Shown: positions 1-8,612 of the stretch, piece after piece | Numbering within the stretch: position 1 is the stretch's first letter | Layout of the letters: every line of letters begins with the position of its first letter | Assembly: GCA_022750295.1 (NCBI GenBank) | Contig: JAKIVZ010000006.1 | Span: 54,050-118,049, forward strand | From: Candidatus Lutacidiplasma silvani | Lineage (GTDB): Archaea > Thermoplasmatota > Thermoplasmata > Lutacidiplasmatales > UBA184 | Reading direction: 5' to 3' | DNA length: 64,000 nt | The notes under the pieces: generated by a model | Told to the model about the DNA's origin: nothing | Databases searched by the model: none | What the model saw: only the letters and a program-made list of their open reading frames with translations | Position numbers and translations under genes: made by a program

Positions 1-1
1 C

Positions 2-1204
2 GGGGAGACCGGGACCGACCCGCTGGTCCTGGCCGACCGGCACATTGCGGCATGGCACGGCGCGATGGACCGTCTCGGCGTGACGTCGGTCAACTACTAC
101 CCCCACGCGACGGATTACGTCCCGGAGATCCTCGCTCAAATCCAGACCCTCATCGAGAAGGGGTTCGCCTACGCGGCGATGGGATCGGTGTACTACGACA
201 TCGCGAAGTTCCCGAGCTACGGCGCGCTCTCCGGCCAGAAGGCGGACGCGCTCCGTCCCGGCGCGCGGGTTCCCCCGGAACCGGGGAAACGAGCGCCGGC
301 CGATTTCGTCCTGTGGAAGGCGGCGACGCCGGGCGAGCCCACGTGGGAATCCCCCTGGGGACCCGGGCGCCCCGGATGGCATATCGAGGACACGGCGATC
401 AGCGTCCGGCTCTTCGGTGCCCGGTACGACATCCACGGGGGCGGCCTCGACCTCAAGTTCCCGCATCACGAGGCGGAGATCGCGCAAGCCGAGGCGGCGA
501 CCGGCGCGTCGCCGCTCGTCAACTTCTGGATGCACGTCGGGCTCCTCACCATGAAGGGAGAGAAGATGTCGAAGTCGGTGGGCAATGTCGTCGGCCTCGA
601 GGAGGCGATCGACGAGTTCGGACCCGAGGTCGTCCGGTTCTTCTACCTGAACGCGCACTATCGGAGCCCGCTCGATTACGTCCCAGGCCGGAGCCTCGAG
701 GAATCGGCTGAGGCGTTCCGAACGCTCTCCCAATCCGCTGGCCGGATCCGGGCGGCGGCGGCCTCCGCTGGACCTGAGCGTGTCGGAGACGATCTGCCGG
801 CCGAGCTTGCGAATGCGGCCGCGTCGACAGTCGAGGCGCTTGACGAGGCGATGGCCCAAGATTTCCACAGCCGCGAAGCGATCGCAGCCCTGTTCCAGTG
901 GACGACCCGCCTCAACGAGAACCTCCCCGCGCTCGATTCTCTCTCGTCCGAGTCGCTCGCCGCGATCCTCGGTCCGTACGAGTGGGCCGCGGAGGTCCTC
1001 GGGATCCTCGTGGGCGCTCCGGCGGCCGACCACTCGACGCTGGGGGCCGCGGTGGAGGTGATCCTGGCGGCCCGGGCCCGGGCACGTGCCCGCAGCGACT
1101 TTGCCGAAGCCGACCGGATCCGCAGCGAACTGGCCGAGGCCGGGATCGTGATCGAGGACGACGGGGCGGCCACGCGCTGGCACCTCGGCGGCCCGGATCG
1201 ATGA
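2..1204 (+). CDS. cysS: Cysteinyl-tRNA synthetase, C-terminal 400 residues (5' end outside window)
   Basis: Class I aminoacyl-tRNA synthetase that charges tRNA-Cys. The frame is open from base 2, so the N-terminal HIGH region lies outside the window. Visible are the zinc-site block GGGLDLKFPHHEAEIAQ, the segment WMHVG and the signature KMSKSVGN (bases 566-589), followed by the helical anticodon-binding domain ending at the TGA at 1202-1204. The length fits the second half or more of a normal CysS. The stop overlaps the next ATG (ATGA, 1201-1204), so the two genes are probably translationally coupled. Nothing looks broken; the truncation is due to the window edge. Confidence 0.96.
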   Translation, partial: GETGTDPLVLADRHIAAWHGAMDRLGVTSVNYYPHATDYVPEILAQIQTLIEKGFAYAAMGSVYYDIAKFPSYGALSGQKADALRPGARVPPEPGKRAPADFVLWKAATPGEPTWESPWGPGRPGWHIEDTAISVRLFGARYDIHGGGLDLKFPHHEAEIAQAEAATGASPLVNFWMHVGLLTMKGEKMSKSVGNVVGLEEAIDEFGPEVVRFFYLNAHYRSPLDYVPGRSLEESAEAFRTLSQSAGRIRAAAASAGPERVGDDLPAELANAAASTVEALDEAMAQDFHSREAIAALFQWTTRLNENLPALDSLSSESLAAILGPYEWAAEVLGILVGAPAADHSTLGAAVEVILAARARARARSDFAEADRIRSELAEAGIVIEDDGAATRWHLGGPDR

Positions 1205-2235
1205 AGGGACTTGGGTTCCGCGAACACGGTGGGCTCGACCGGGTCGAGTTCGTCGACGTGCCGGAGCCGGTCCCGGGTGCGGGGGAGGTTCGAATTCGCG
1301 TTCGCGCCGCGGCGTTCAACCGGCTGGACCGGTGGGTCCTCGCGGGGATCCCCGGCGTCCCGATCGAACGACCTCATGTTCTCGGCTCCGACGTCGCGGG
1401 GGAGGTCGAGCGTCTGGGCGCGGGAGTCGACGACCTGCAAGTCGGCGCGCGGGTCCTCGCCAACCCCGGCCTCTCCGACGGCACCTGCGAATCGTGCCGG
1501 GCCGGGGAGCAATCGCTCTGTCGGGCCTACCGGATCCTGGGCGAGCACACCCAGGGGAGCGCGACCGAGTTCGTCGTCCTTCCCCGGCGGAACCTGTACG
1601 AGGTCCCCGAAGGCTGGTCGTTCGGACAGGCGGCCGCCGCTCCGCTCGTGTTCCAGACCGCCTGGCGGGCCCTCCGGACCGTGGGCGCCGTCCGGCCCGG
1701 CGAGACGGTCGCAATCGTCGGCGCCGGGGGTGGCGTCGCCTCCGCAGCGATCCAGGTGGCGAAGCAGCTCGGGGCCCGCGTTGCCGTCACGACCCGCAGC
1801 GAAGCCAAGGCCGAACGCGCACGGTCGCTGGGCGCCGACGATGTGCTCGTGACCGGTCCGGAACGACCTCTCGACCGGGCTCTCTGGGAGTGGTCGTCCA
1901 AGCGGGGGGTGGACGTGATCTTCGACTCGGCCGGCCGGGAGACGATTCCCCGTTCGTTGAAGGCGGTCGCCCGGGGGGGACGGATCGTGGTGATCGGGGC
2001 GACGACCGGTCCGGTCGCCGAGGTCGACCTTCGGACCCTCTTCTGGCGGCAGGCGTCGATCCGCGGAAGCACGATGGCGAACACCCGGGAGTTCGAGGAG
2101 GTCCTCGGCGAACTCGCCGCGGGCCGTCTCCACCCGGTCGTGGACCACGAGTCGGCGTTCGAGGACGGAGTCGTCGCATTCTCGCGGCTCGATGCGGACG
2201 ACCTGTTCGGCAAGATCGTGCTCCGGGGTCCGTAG
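1201..2235 (+). CDS. Medium-chain dehydrogenase/reductase, quinone oxidoreductase-like
   Basis: A 344-aa MDR-superfamily NAD(P)-dependent oxidoreductase. The N-terminal GroES-like domain contains the block FNRLDRWVLAG. The Rossmann segment VAIVGAGGGVASAAIQVAKQ lies near residue 170. The position of the catalytic-zinc GHE motif reads LGSDVAGE, so the His is absent. The structural-zinc loop keeps only three cysteines (CESC...C). This points to a zinc-independent quinone or enone reductase rather than a classical alcohol dehydrogenase. The ATG at 1201 overlaps the cysS stop. The substrate cannot be read from the sequence. Confidence 0.85.
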   Translation: MKGLGFREHGGLDRVEFVDVPEPVPGAGEVRIRVRAAAFNRLDRWVLAGIPGVPIERPHVLGSDVAGEVERLGAGVDDLQVGARVLANPGLSDGTCESCRAGEQSLCRAYRILGEHTQGSATEFVVLPRRNLYEVPEGWSFGQAAAAPLVFQTAWRALRTVGAVRPGETVAIVGAGGGVASAAIQVAKQLGARVAVTTRSEAKAERARSLGADDVLVTGPERPLDRALWEWSSKRGVDVIFDSAGRETIPRSLKAVARGGRIVVIGATTGPVAEVDLRTLFWRQASIRGSTMANTREFEEVLGELAAGRLHPVVDHESAFEDGVVAFSRLDADDLFGKIVLRGP

Positions 2236-2352
2236 TCCCGTTCCCCCGCCCGCGAACCGTCGCCGCGCCGGCCGCCGTCCGGAGACCCGGAATGGGCGTT
2301 CCCGTTCCGCGCCCGATATGGAGCCGTCGGCCCCGTCGGTCGCCCGAGAGCG

Positions 2353-2360
2353 TTTTTATA
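2353..2360 (+). promoter_or_regulatory. TATA box of the 2386 surface protein
   Basis: TTTTTATA stands out in GC-rich surroundings. Its centre lies about 29 bp upstream of the GTG at 2386, the spacing expected if transcription starts at or next to the start codon (leaderless mRNA). Confidence 0.65.
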
Positions 2361-2385
2361 CCGGGACCTTCACTTTATTTCGCTC

Positions 2386-5300
2386 GTGGACCGTTTTCGA
2401 GTCCCCTCCCCACGTGGGGGAGGGACGGAGCGTGCGACGAGCCGACCGAAGGGCCGGTGGCTGTTGGGCCTGGTTTTTCTCCTGATGGTCGTGAGCCTCT
2501 TCGCGGTCACCGGGTCGGGCGCTAGCTCGACCCCGCTCGCGGTTCCCCACGCCTCCCCCGTCACGCCCGCCGCCGCTCCCGCGGCCACGACCCACGGGGA
2601 CCTCATCGTCGGCCCCTCCAACTCGCCGTACGTGATCGCGCCCGGTTCGAGCACCGAGCAGACCTACTACCAGGCGGGGAACGTCACCGTCCAACCCGGC
2701 GGCAAGCTCATCATTCTCCAGACCCGGTTCGAGTTCGTCCAGTACATCGGAGCGACGGGGACCATCGGGAACAAGCTGAGCCACATCTACACGTTCGACG
2801 ACCAGGGGAGCGTCTGGATTCAGAGTTCCACGCTCACCTCCGACCTCAACCTCCTGAACCCGTACGCGAAGGTGACGGTCAACGTCACGGAGCCCGGCCA
2901 GCTCTACGTGAACTCGAGCTACCTCGAGTTCGCGGGATCGCTCAGCGTCTACGGGGCCGGCGCCGGAGCGTGGGTCAACGGTTCGGTCATCGCCCCGAAC
3001 CCCGACAACACCGCCCTCACCAACGGCACCGCCCAGACGAACGACTCGCTCTACGCCCCGGTCCTCTCCGTGACCGGCGGCGGCCGCATGACGCTCGCCC
3101 ACACGTCGGAGACCTCGACGTACAAAGACAACTGGACCCTCTCCGGCAGCATCCAGCCGAACTCGCTCGCCGACACCAGCGCGGGGGCGATCTCCTCGAC
3201 GAACAGCTACACGTTCGGGGCGTACACGACGCCCGGCGACCCGACCTCGCTGCTCCAGGACACGCTCTATCACCAGGTGAGCTCCGGTTCGGTCACCATC
3301 GACTACGCGGCGACGGTCGATGAGACCGGCACCGGCAACACGTTCGTCTACACCTCCAGCTCGAATCTGCCGAACATCGACTACGCGGCGGCCGGCACCC
3401 AGGTCACCGTGGCACTCCCCGCGAGCGCGATCGCCCAGATCAACGCACTCGGGGTCCCGGCGTACTTCGCCGCCGCCTCGGCCGGCGGCTCCTCGGTGAC
3501 CCTCGGCGAGACCAACTCGGTCACGACGGTCTCGATCTCCCTCGTCCAGATCAATCTCCTGGCCGCGGCGTCGTTCAACGTCACGGCGTCTGGGGCGGGC
3601 AGCACCCTCACGGCGGTCGACACGAGCGTCGACGTGAACTGGTACCCCGTCGCGCCGTTCCTCCTCCCGCCGACGGCGCCGCCGGGGATCCTCCCGTGGG
3701 TGTCGAACAAGGTCGTCCTCACCGACGGAGCAACCGGTTACCTCGCGAACCTTACGACCACCGTCGCGCCGAACCCCCAGAACGTGACCGACATCTCGGC
3801 GGTCCTTCCCGACGCGACCAGTCAGGCGTACTTCTACCGGTGGATGGAGATCCCCGTCTATGGCGCCGGCCAGCAGCCGGTCGCCGGTGGCACCGCCGTC
3901 GCCTCGTACGAGTACTCTTCGCTCCAGTCCAACAACGCGACCGCGAACGCGCTCAACAACCTCGGCTCGGCGGACCCCGACCTGGCCGCCTACGTCGCGA
4001 CCGTCGACACCGCGAACCACGTCACCGGCTACGGCGGCACCAACCCGTCCACCGGCGAGGCGATGCTGCTGCTGGCGACGGGCGCGCTCGATCAGGGGTC
4101 GCTCCAGGACGGCACGTACCTCGGCGACTACCACGTCGTGGTCTCGGTCACCGGCGGCCGGGCCGGGCCGCCCGAGTCGTTCAACGGCTCGGTCGCCCCC
4201 TATCCGACCGACATGGCCCCGGCGGCGCCGGACGTCCAGTCCCCGACGATCTTCCCGCTGTACCGCCCGAGCCTCGGGGTCGGGGTCAGTGAGGTTACGG
4301 TCGGGGCCACGAACGCGACCGCGAACTCGAACGACACGCTCGCGATCGGCGAGTCGACGAACTTCACCGTCACCGTCACCAACACCGGGACCGGCGCCGT
4401 CGGCACCTTCGTCGTCGACCTCCAGACGTCCCCGCCCGCGACGATCAACGCGACCCAGATCGCGAACTACACCGCGACGGCCCCGCTGGCCGTCGGCGCG
4501 AGCCTCAACCTCACCTTCCCGTGGGTCGTGAACGAGAGCCAGACCGGCATTCCGAATCCGCCGATCCACATGGGATTCCTCGCGATCGTCATCTGGAATC
4601 AGGGGGCGTCCCCGATCGGCGGGGTCGCCGAGAGTTCCGTCAACGAGACGATCGTTCCGTCGTACATCTCGCTCCAGTTCGTCGCCCCGGCGGGCGCGCT
4701 CCTCCCGGGGAACTCCTACGTCGGGACGGCGACGCTGCTGTTCTCCGGAAATCAGTCGGCGTGGCTGAACGTCACGGCGACGTCGAGCGCCGGGGTCTAC
4801 ACCCTGACAACGTCGCAGCTCCGCTCGGGGGCCGGCATCACCGTCGAGCTCGCCCTTCCGAGCTCGATGGCGAACGGCCAGTACGCGATCCAGGTCACCG
4901 CCTACCACCAGGGGCGAACGGCGTTCCTCAACCTCACGTCGCGGTTCACGGTCGGGCCGCCCCCGTCCGGACCCGCGCCGTGGTATGACCAGAAGGTCCT
5001 CGGACTGATCCCGCTCTGGCTCCTCCTCGTGATCATCATCGCGGCGGTCGCCGCGATCGTCCTCGTCCTCCTCGTCTTCCAGCGCCAGGCGAAGGGCAAG
5101 CTCGTCGAGTGCGGCGAGTGCGGCAACCTGATCCCCGAGGACGCGACCACGTGTCCGAAGTGCGGTGCCGAGTTCGAGGCCGACCTCGTCCGGTGCAGCC
5201 GCTGCGGTTCGACGATCCCCGCCAATTCCCAGGTGTGCCCCGAGTGCGCCGCGCAGCTCCTCGGGAAGGGCGAGCAGGAGACGTCCGACCCCGAGCGCCA

Positions 5301-5784
5301 GGCGTACGCGGACTTCGTGGAGCGGTTCCGCGCCGGGGCCCGCAAGGAGCTCGGCGACAACTACAACGAGGGGGCGTTCTGGGATTGGTGGAAGCGCCAG
5401 TCGACGTACCTGCCGTTCAGCCAGTGGAAGTTCCAGCAGACGCAGGGATCGCGCGCCGGCATGACGGCGCCGCCCTCCGAGTCGGGGGACAACATGGCCG
5501 TCGCCGCCGAGCAGGCGCCGACCCCCGCCACCCCGCCCAAGAAGGGCGGCGGTTCGGGCGGCCTGACCTCCGCGCCGGCGGCGAGCCCGCCGCCCGCGAA
5601 AGTTGCGACTTCCAGGGCCCCGGCCCCCGCGGCGCCTCCCGCGGCCCCCCTGACCGCCCCTGCCGCGCCCCCCTCGACCGCAGCGGCGTCCCCCGCGGCG
5701 CCGATGAAGGCGTGCTCGAACTGCGGCAAGGAGATCCCGCCGGAGTACCTCGTCTGTCCGTTCTGCGGAGCGGTCACTCAGTAG
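2386..5784 (+). CDS. Large surface protein, C-terminal membrane anchor and cytoplasmic zinc ribbons
   Basis: A 1132-aa protein with a signal or anchor helix near residues 24-45 (LLGLVFLLMVVSLFAV). A long Ser/Thr/Asn-rich ectodomain follows, with many N-x-S/T sequons and beta-rich segments. A second membrane helix lies at about 873-898, and the tail after it is predicted cytoplasmic. The tail holds a double zinc ribbon from about residue 908 (CGECG...CPKCG, then CSRCG...CPEC), a helical FWDWW-containing region, an Ala/Pro-rich linker and a third ribbon from about 1109 (CSNCG...CPFCG). The GTG start is supported by the TATA box 29 bp upstream; the ATG at 2485 would cut into the signal helix. 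The function is unknown. A sensor or an envelope scaffold with a cytoplasmic docking tail would fit. Confidence 0.82.
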   Translation: MDRFRVPSPRGGGTERATSRPKGRWLLGLVFLLMVVSLFAVTGSGASSTPLAVPHASPVTPAAAPAATTHGDLIVGPSNSPYVIAPGSSTEQTYYQAGNVTVQPGGKLIILQTRFEFVQYIGATGTIGNKLSHIYTFDDQGSVWIQSSTLTSDLNLLNPYAKVTVNVTEPGQLYVNSSYLEFAGSLSVYGAGAGAWVNGSVIAPNPDNTALTNGTAQTNDSLYAPVLSVTGGGRMTLAHTSETSTYKDNWTLSGSIQPNSLADTSAGAISSTNSYTFGAYTTPGDPTSLLQDTLYHQVSSGSVTIDYAATVDETGTGNTFVYTSSSNLPNIDYAAAGTQVTVALPASAIAQINALGVPAYFAAASAGGSSVTLGETNSVTTVSISLVQINLLAAASFNVTASGAGSTLTAVDTSVDVNWYPVAPFLLPPTAPPGILPWVSNKVVLTDGATGYLANLTTTVAPNPQNVTDISAVLPDATSQAYFYRWMEIPVYGAGQQPVAGGTAVASYEYSSLQSNNATANALNNLGSADPDLAAYVATVDTANHVTGYGGTNPSTGEAMLLLATGALDQGSLQDGTYLGDYHVVVSVTGGRAGPPESFNGSVAPYPTDMAPAAPDVQSPTIFPLYRPSLGVGVSEVTVGATNATANSNDTLAIGESTNFTVTVTNTGTGAVGTFVVDLQTSPPATINATQIANYTATAPLAVGASLNLTFPWVVNESQTGIPNPPIHMGFLAIVIWNQGASPIGGVAESSVNETIVPSYISLQFVAPAGALLPGNSYVGTATLLFSGNQSAWLNVTATSSAGVYTLTTSQLRSGAGITVELALPSSMANGQYAIQVTAYHQGRTAFLNLTSRFTVGPPPSGPAPWYDQKVLGLIPLWLLLVIIIAAVAAIVLVLLVFQRQAKGKLVECGECGNLIPEDATTCPKCGAEFEADLVRCSRCGSTIPANSQVCPECAAQLLGKGEQETSDPERQAYADFVERFRAGARKELGDNYNEGAFWDWWKRQSTYLPFSQWKFQQTQGSRAGMTAPPSESGDNMAVAAEQAPTPATPPKKGGGSGGLTSAPAASPPPAKVATSRAPAPAAPPAAPLTAPAAPPSTAAASPAAPMKACSNCGKEIPPEYLVCPFCGAVTQ

Positions 5785-5817
5785 AACGACGGTCCTGAAG
5801 CGTCGACCCGGCGCGGG

Positions 5818-6657
5818 CTAGGGAGCCGGAGCCCCCGCCTCGCCGACCCGCCGGTACACCCCGACCGCGAGCCGCTCCGAGGCCGTGATATCAATCCCGC
5901 GGAGGATCTTCCGCCAGCCAGAGTAGAGCCGAGTCCGTCGATATGCCCGCCAGAGCTTCGCGGAGACGACGGGATGCCGGAGAAGGAATCCTACGGAACG
6001 CCGGATCGTCGTCCCCCGAGAGAGCCGTCGGAAGACAAACCCATGGGGCCGCAACACCTCGTCGACCGCGGCCCGGGTGCCGTGAAGCTCGATGGCGATG
6101 GCGGAGACTTGCGGAAGGAGCGCTCCGAGTTGCACGAGCGCACCGGCCTCGGCCCCTTCGATATCAATCTTGAGTGCAAGCGATCCCAAGTGACGCCCAT
6201 CCCACGAGACCGCAGCCTCGCGGAGCAGTTCGGGGAGGGGGACTCCCCTCGCATCGAAGCTGAGTCCCTTGAATGTCAGCGGGAGCGGACCCGCGTGGGG
6301 TGCTAGCGCCGCGTTCACGGCCCGCACGTTCGTGCATCGGTTGGCCGCAAGGTTCCGGCGCAGGAGATCGAAGTCCCCGGGACTTGGCTCCACCGCGATG
6401 ACCAGGCCTCCGCCGCCCACACGTCGTGACGCAGCCACGGCGAAGTCCCCGATCCCGGCGCCGAGGTCGACTACGACTGACCCAATGGCCAAGTCGCGGA
6501 GCTCGTACGCGTCGAGAACGAACACTTCGAGGATCCCGGCGATGTCCTGGGGATGAGAATAGGCGAGACGGACCCCCCCTGGAAGGTCGCAGACCAATGC
6601 AGAGAGGGGCGGAACCGGCGGGAACGCGGGCCCGAGCGTCGATGCCGAGCCCGTCAT
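5818..6657 (-). CDS. FkbM-family SAM-dependent methyltransferase
   Basis: A 279-aa class I methyltransferase. Motif I VVDLGAGIGDFAVAASRR lies near residue 63, the acidic motif VIAVEPSPGDFDLLRRN follows, and LALKIDIEGAE near 165 is typical of the FkbM family, which usually O-methylates sugars or other small hydroxyl acceptors. It sits at the edge of a cluster of glycosyltransferases, so a glycan-methylating role is likely but unproven. The start is the ATG at 6657. It converges with the zinc-ribbon surface protein, leaving a 33-bp gap. Confidence 0.85.
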   Translation of the reverse strand: MTGSASTLGPAFPPVPPLSALVCDLPGGVRLAYSHPQDIAGILEVFVLDAYELRDLAIGSVVVDLGAGIGDFAVAASRRVGGGGLVIAVEPSPGDFDLLRRNLAANRCTNVRAVNAALAPHAGPLPLTFKGLSFDARGVPLPELLREAAVSWDGRHLGSLALKIDIEGAEAGALVQLGALLPQVSAIAIELHGTRAAVDEVLRPHGFVFRRLSRGTTIRRSVGFLLRHPVVSAKLWRAYRRTRLYSGWRKILRGIDITASERLAVGVYRRVGEAGAPAP

Positions 6658-6826
6658 TCCTTTGTCGCCGGCTCGATCTCCAGCGCGGCGCTCCCTCGCG
6701 AGTCGGGAGTCGTCCCGTTAGAAAAGCGCGCCGGATTACAGGTTCCTTTCCGACCGACCGGTCAACCGCATCGAGCTACCTTGCGCGGGCCGCAACACTG
6801 TCGCGCTGGGCTGGCCCGCCGAAGGG

Positions 6827-6832
6827 TTTTAT
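6827..6832 (+). promoter_or_regulatory. TATA box of ahcY
   Basis: GGGTTTTATC is the only AT-rich octamer in the 205-bp divergent gap between the FkbM gene and ahcY. The expected initiation point (about 6857-6862) falls immediately before the TTG/GTG codons at 6863 and 6866. Confidence 0.5.
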
Positions 6833-6862
6833 CTCCGGGGCCGTGGAGGGCTCGGGTCGGCC

Positions 6863-8095
6863 TTGGTGGGGAATCTCGCCTCAGGGCGGCTGAAGGTCGC
6901 GTGGGCCCGGTCCCACATGTCAGTACTTGAGGGAGTGAGGACCCGGTTCGAGAGGGAGCGGCCGTTCCAAGGACTCACGATTTCCGGTGTCCTGCACATT
7001 GAAGCCAAGACCGCCGCCCTCGGCCTCGCGCTGGCCGCGGGGGGCGCCGAGGTTCACCTCGCCGCGGGAAACCCACTCTCCACGGACGACGACGCGGTCG
7101 CCGCCCTTCTCGACGCGGGGATTGACACCCGGGCCCGGAAGGGCGAGTCGACGGAGGAGTACCGGTCGGCGATCGCCGCGATGCTCGACGCCGACCCGGA
7201 CATCATCATCGACGACGGTGCGGACCTGGTCGCTCTCGCGCACACCCACCGAGCCGGCCGTGGCCGGATCCTCGGTTCGACGGAGGAGACGACGACGGGC
7301 GTGACCCGATTGAGAGCCCTCGAGCGGAGTGGAAAGCTCCGGTTTCCGGCGATCGACGTCAACGATGCGGCGATGAAGCACCTGTTCGATAACCGGTATG
7401 GGTGCGGCCAATCCGTCCTCGACGGGCTGTTCGGAGCGACGAACCTTCTCGTCGCGGGGCGGACGACCGTCGTCGCGGGGTACGGGTGGTGCGGAAAGGG
7501 GATCGCCTCGAGGCTCCGAGGCATTGGGGCCGATGTAATCGTTACCGAGATCGACCCGGTCAAGGCGATCGAGGCGCGCCTCGAAGGGTTCCGGGTGATG
7601 CCCATGATCGACGCCGCGGCCCAGGCGGACCTGATCGTCACGGCCACGGGGAACCGCGACATCGTCCGGGCCGACCACTTTCGCGTTATCAAATCCGGCT
7701 GCCTCCTTGCGAACGCGGGCCATTTCGACGTCGAGATCTCGAAGCTCGACCTTGAAGGGCTCGCCGTTTCCCGGGAGATCGTTCGTCCCGGGGTCGAGGC
7801 GTTCCGATTCGCGGACGGCCGGCTTGTCTACCTACTGGCCGACGGCCGCCTGATCAACCTCGCCACCGGGCAGGGGCATCCCGTGGAGATTATGGACCTG
7901 AGCTTCGCTCTGCAGGCCCTTTCCGCCGAGGTTATCGCGAAGCGGGGTCACACCATGGCGTTGCAGGTCCACCCGGTGCCGCCGGAGATCGACCGTGCGG
8001 TTGCGGAGGCGGCGCTCGTGCCGCTCGGAGCGTCGGTGGACGCCATGACCGACGGCCAACGGAAGTACGCTGAGAGCTGGGAGTCCGGCACATGA
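6863..8095 (+). CDS. ahcY: S-adenosylhomocysteine hydrolase
   Basis: Splits S-adenosylhomocysteine into adenosine and homocysteine with bound NAD, clearing product inhibition from methyltransferases. Family blocks visible: SGVLHIEAKTAALG, NPLSTDDDAVAALL, the NAD-binding GYGWCGKGIASRLRG, ATGNRDIV, NAGHFDVEI and the C-terminal QRKYAESW. The start is uncertain. Homologues carry about 20 residues upstream of the first ATG (6917), and GRLKVAWARSHMSVLEG matches that region, so the TTG at 6863 or GTG at 6866 just after the TATA box is preferred. The stop overlaps gcvH (ATGA). Several SAM methyltransferases lie nearby, but cellular demand is general. Confidence 0.95.
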   Translation: MVGNLASGRLKVAWARSHMSVLEGVRTRFERERPFQGLTISGVLHIEAKTAALGLALAAGGAEVHLAAGNPLSTDDDAVAALLDAGIDTRARKGESTEEYRSAIAAMLDADPDIIIDDGADLVALAHTHRAGRGRILGSTEETTTGVTRLRALERSGKLRFPAIDVNDAAMKHLFDNRYGCGQSVLDGLFGATNLLVAGRTTVVAGYGWCGKGIASRLRGIGADVIVTEIDPVKAIEARLEGFRVMPMIDAAAQADLIVTATGNRDIVRADHFRVIKSGCLLANAGHFDVEISKLDLEGLAVSREIVRPGVEAFRFADGRLVYLLADGRLINLATGQGHPVEIMDLSFALQALSAEVIAKRGHTMALQVHPVPPEIDRAVAEAALVPLGASVDAMTDGQRKYAESWESGT

Positions 8096-8493
8096 CCGCC
8101 GGCAACGTCCCCCCCGATCTTCGGTACACAAAGAGCCACGAGTGGATTCGCGAGTTGGGCGACGAAATGATCGTCGGGATCACTGACCATGCTCAGCAGG
8201 AGTTGACCGACATCGTCTTCGTCGACCTCCCGAAGTCCGGCGCCTCGGTCAAGGCCGGCGCTTCCGCGCTCGTGCTCGAGTCGGTCAAGACCGTCGCAGA
8301 CGTCTACGCCCCGTTCGACGGCACCGTCGTCGCGGGGAACGAGGCCCTAAAGGCGCACCCCGAGCTCGTCAACCGCGCGCCGTATTCGGATGGGTGGCTG
8401 TTCAAGATGAGACGGACGCCCAGCGGACTGGCCACCCCGAACCTTTCGGCCGCTGAGTACGAAGCGTTCGTCGCTGTCGGATCGCCCGCGTAG
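8092..8493 (+). CDS. gcvH: Glycine cleavage system H protein / lipoyl carrier
   Basis: A 133-aa lipoyl-domain protein. It opens with RYTKSHEWIRELGDE, typical of GcvH. The lipoylation site is Lys66 in LESVKTVADVYAP, followed by LVNRAPYSDGWLFKM. It shuttles the aminomethyl group between GcvP, GcvT and GcvL, none of which is encoded in this window. It is coupled to ahcY by a 4-bp ATGA overlap, which links it to one-carbon/SAM metabolism by position only. The length is normal. Confidence 0.93.
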   Translation: MTAGNVPPDLRYTKSHEWIRELGDEMIVGITDHAQQELTDIVFVDLPKSGASVKAGASALVLESVKTVADVYAPFDGTVVAGNEALKAHPELVNRAPYSDGWLFKMRRTPSGLATPNLSAAEYEAFVAVGSPA

Positions 8494-8612
8494 CGAGATC
8501 GGCACCCGAGTCTCGGAGGTCCAGAGCTTCCAGCAGAAGCGCCCCCTACCTTGTTCGTTCTCTTCCGAAGTTGCACGTTCGGGAGAATCTTCGGCCGCAA
8601 CCGACCGGAGGC

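Noticed and set aside
2356..4908. 850-aa open frame on the minus strand opposite the surface protein
   Set aside because: Arg/Asp/Gly-rich composition without domains. It is the antisense shadow of a GC-rich gene; the plus-strand frame has signal helix, TM helix and zinc ribbons.
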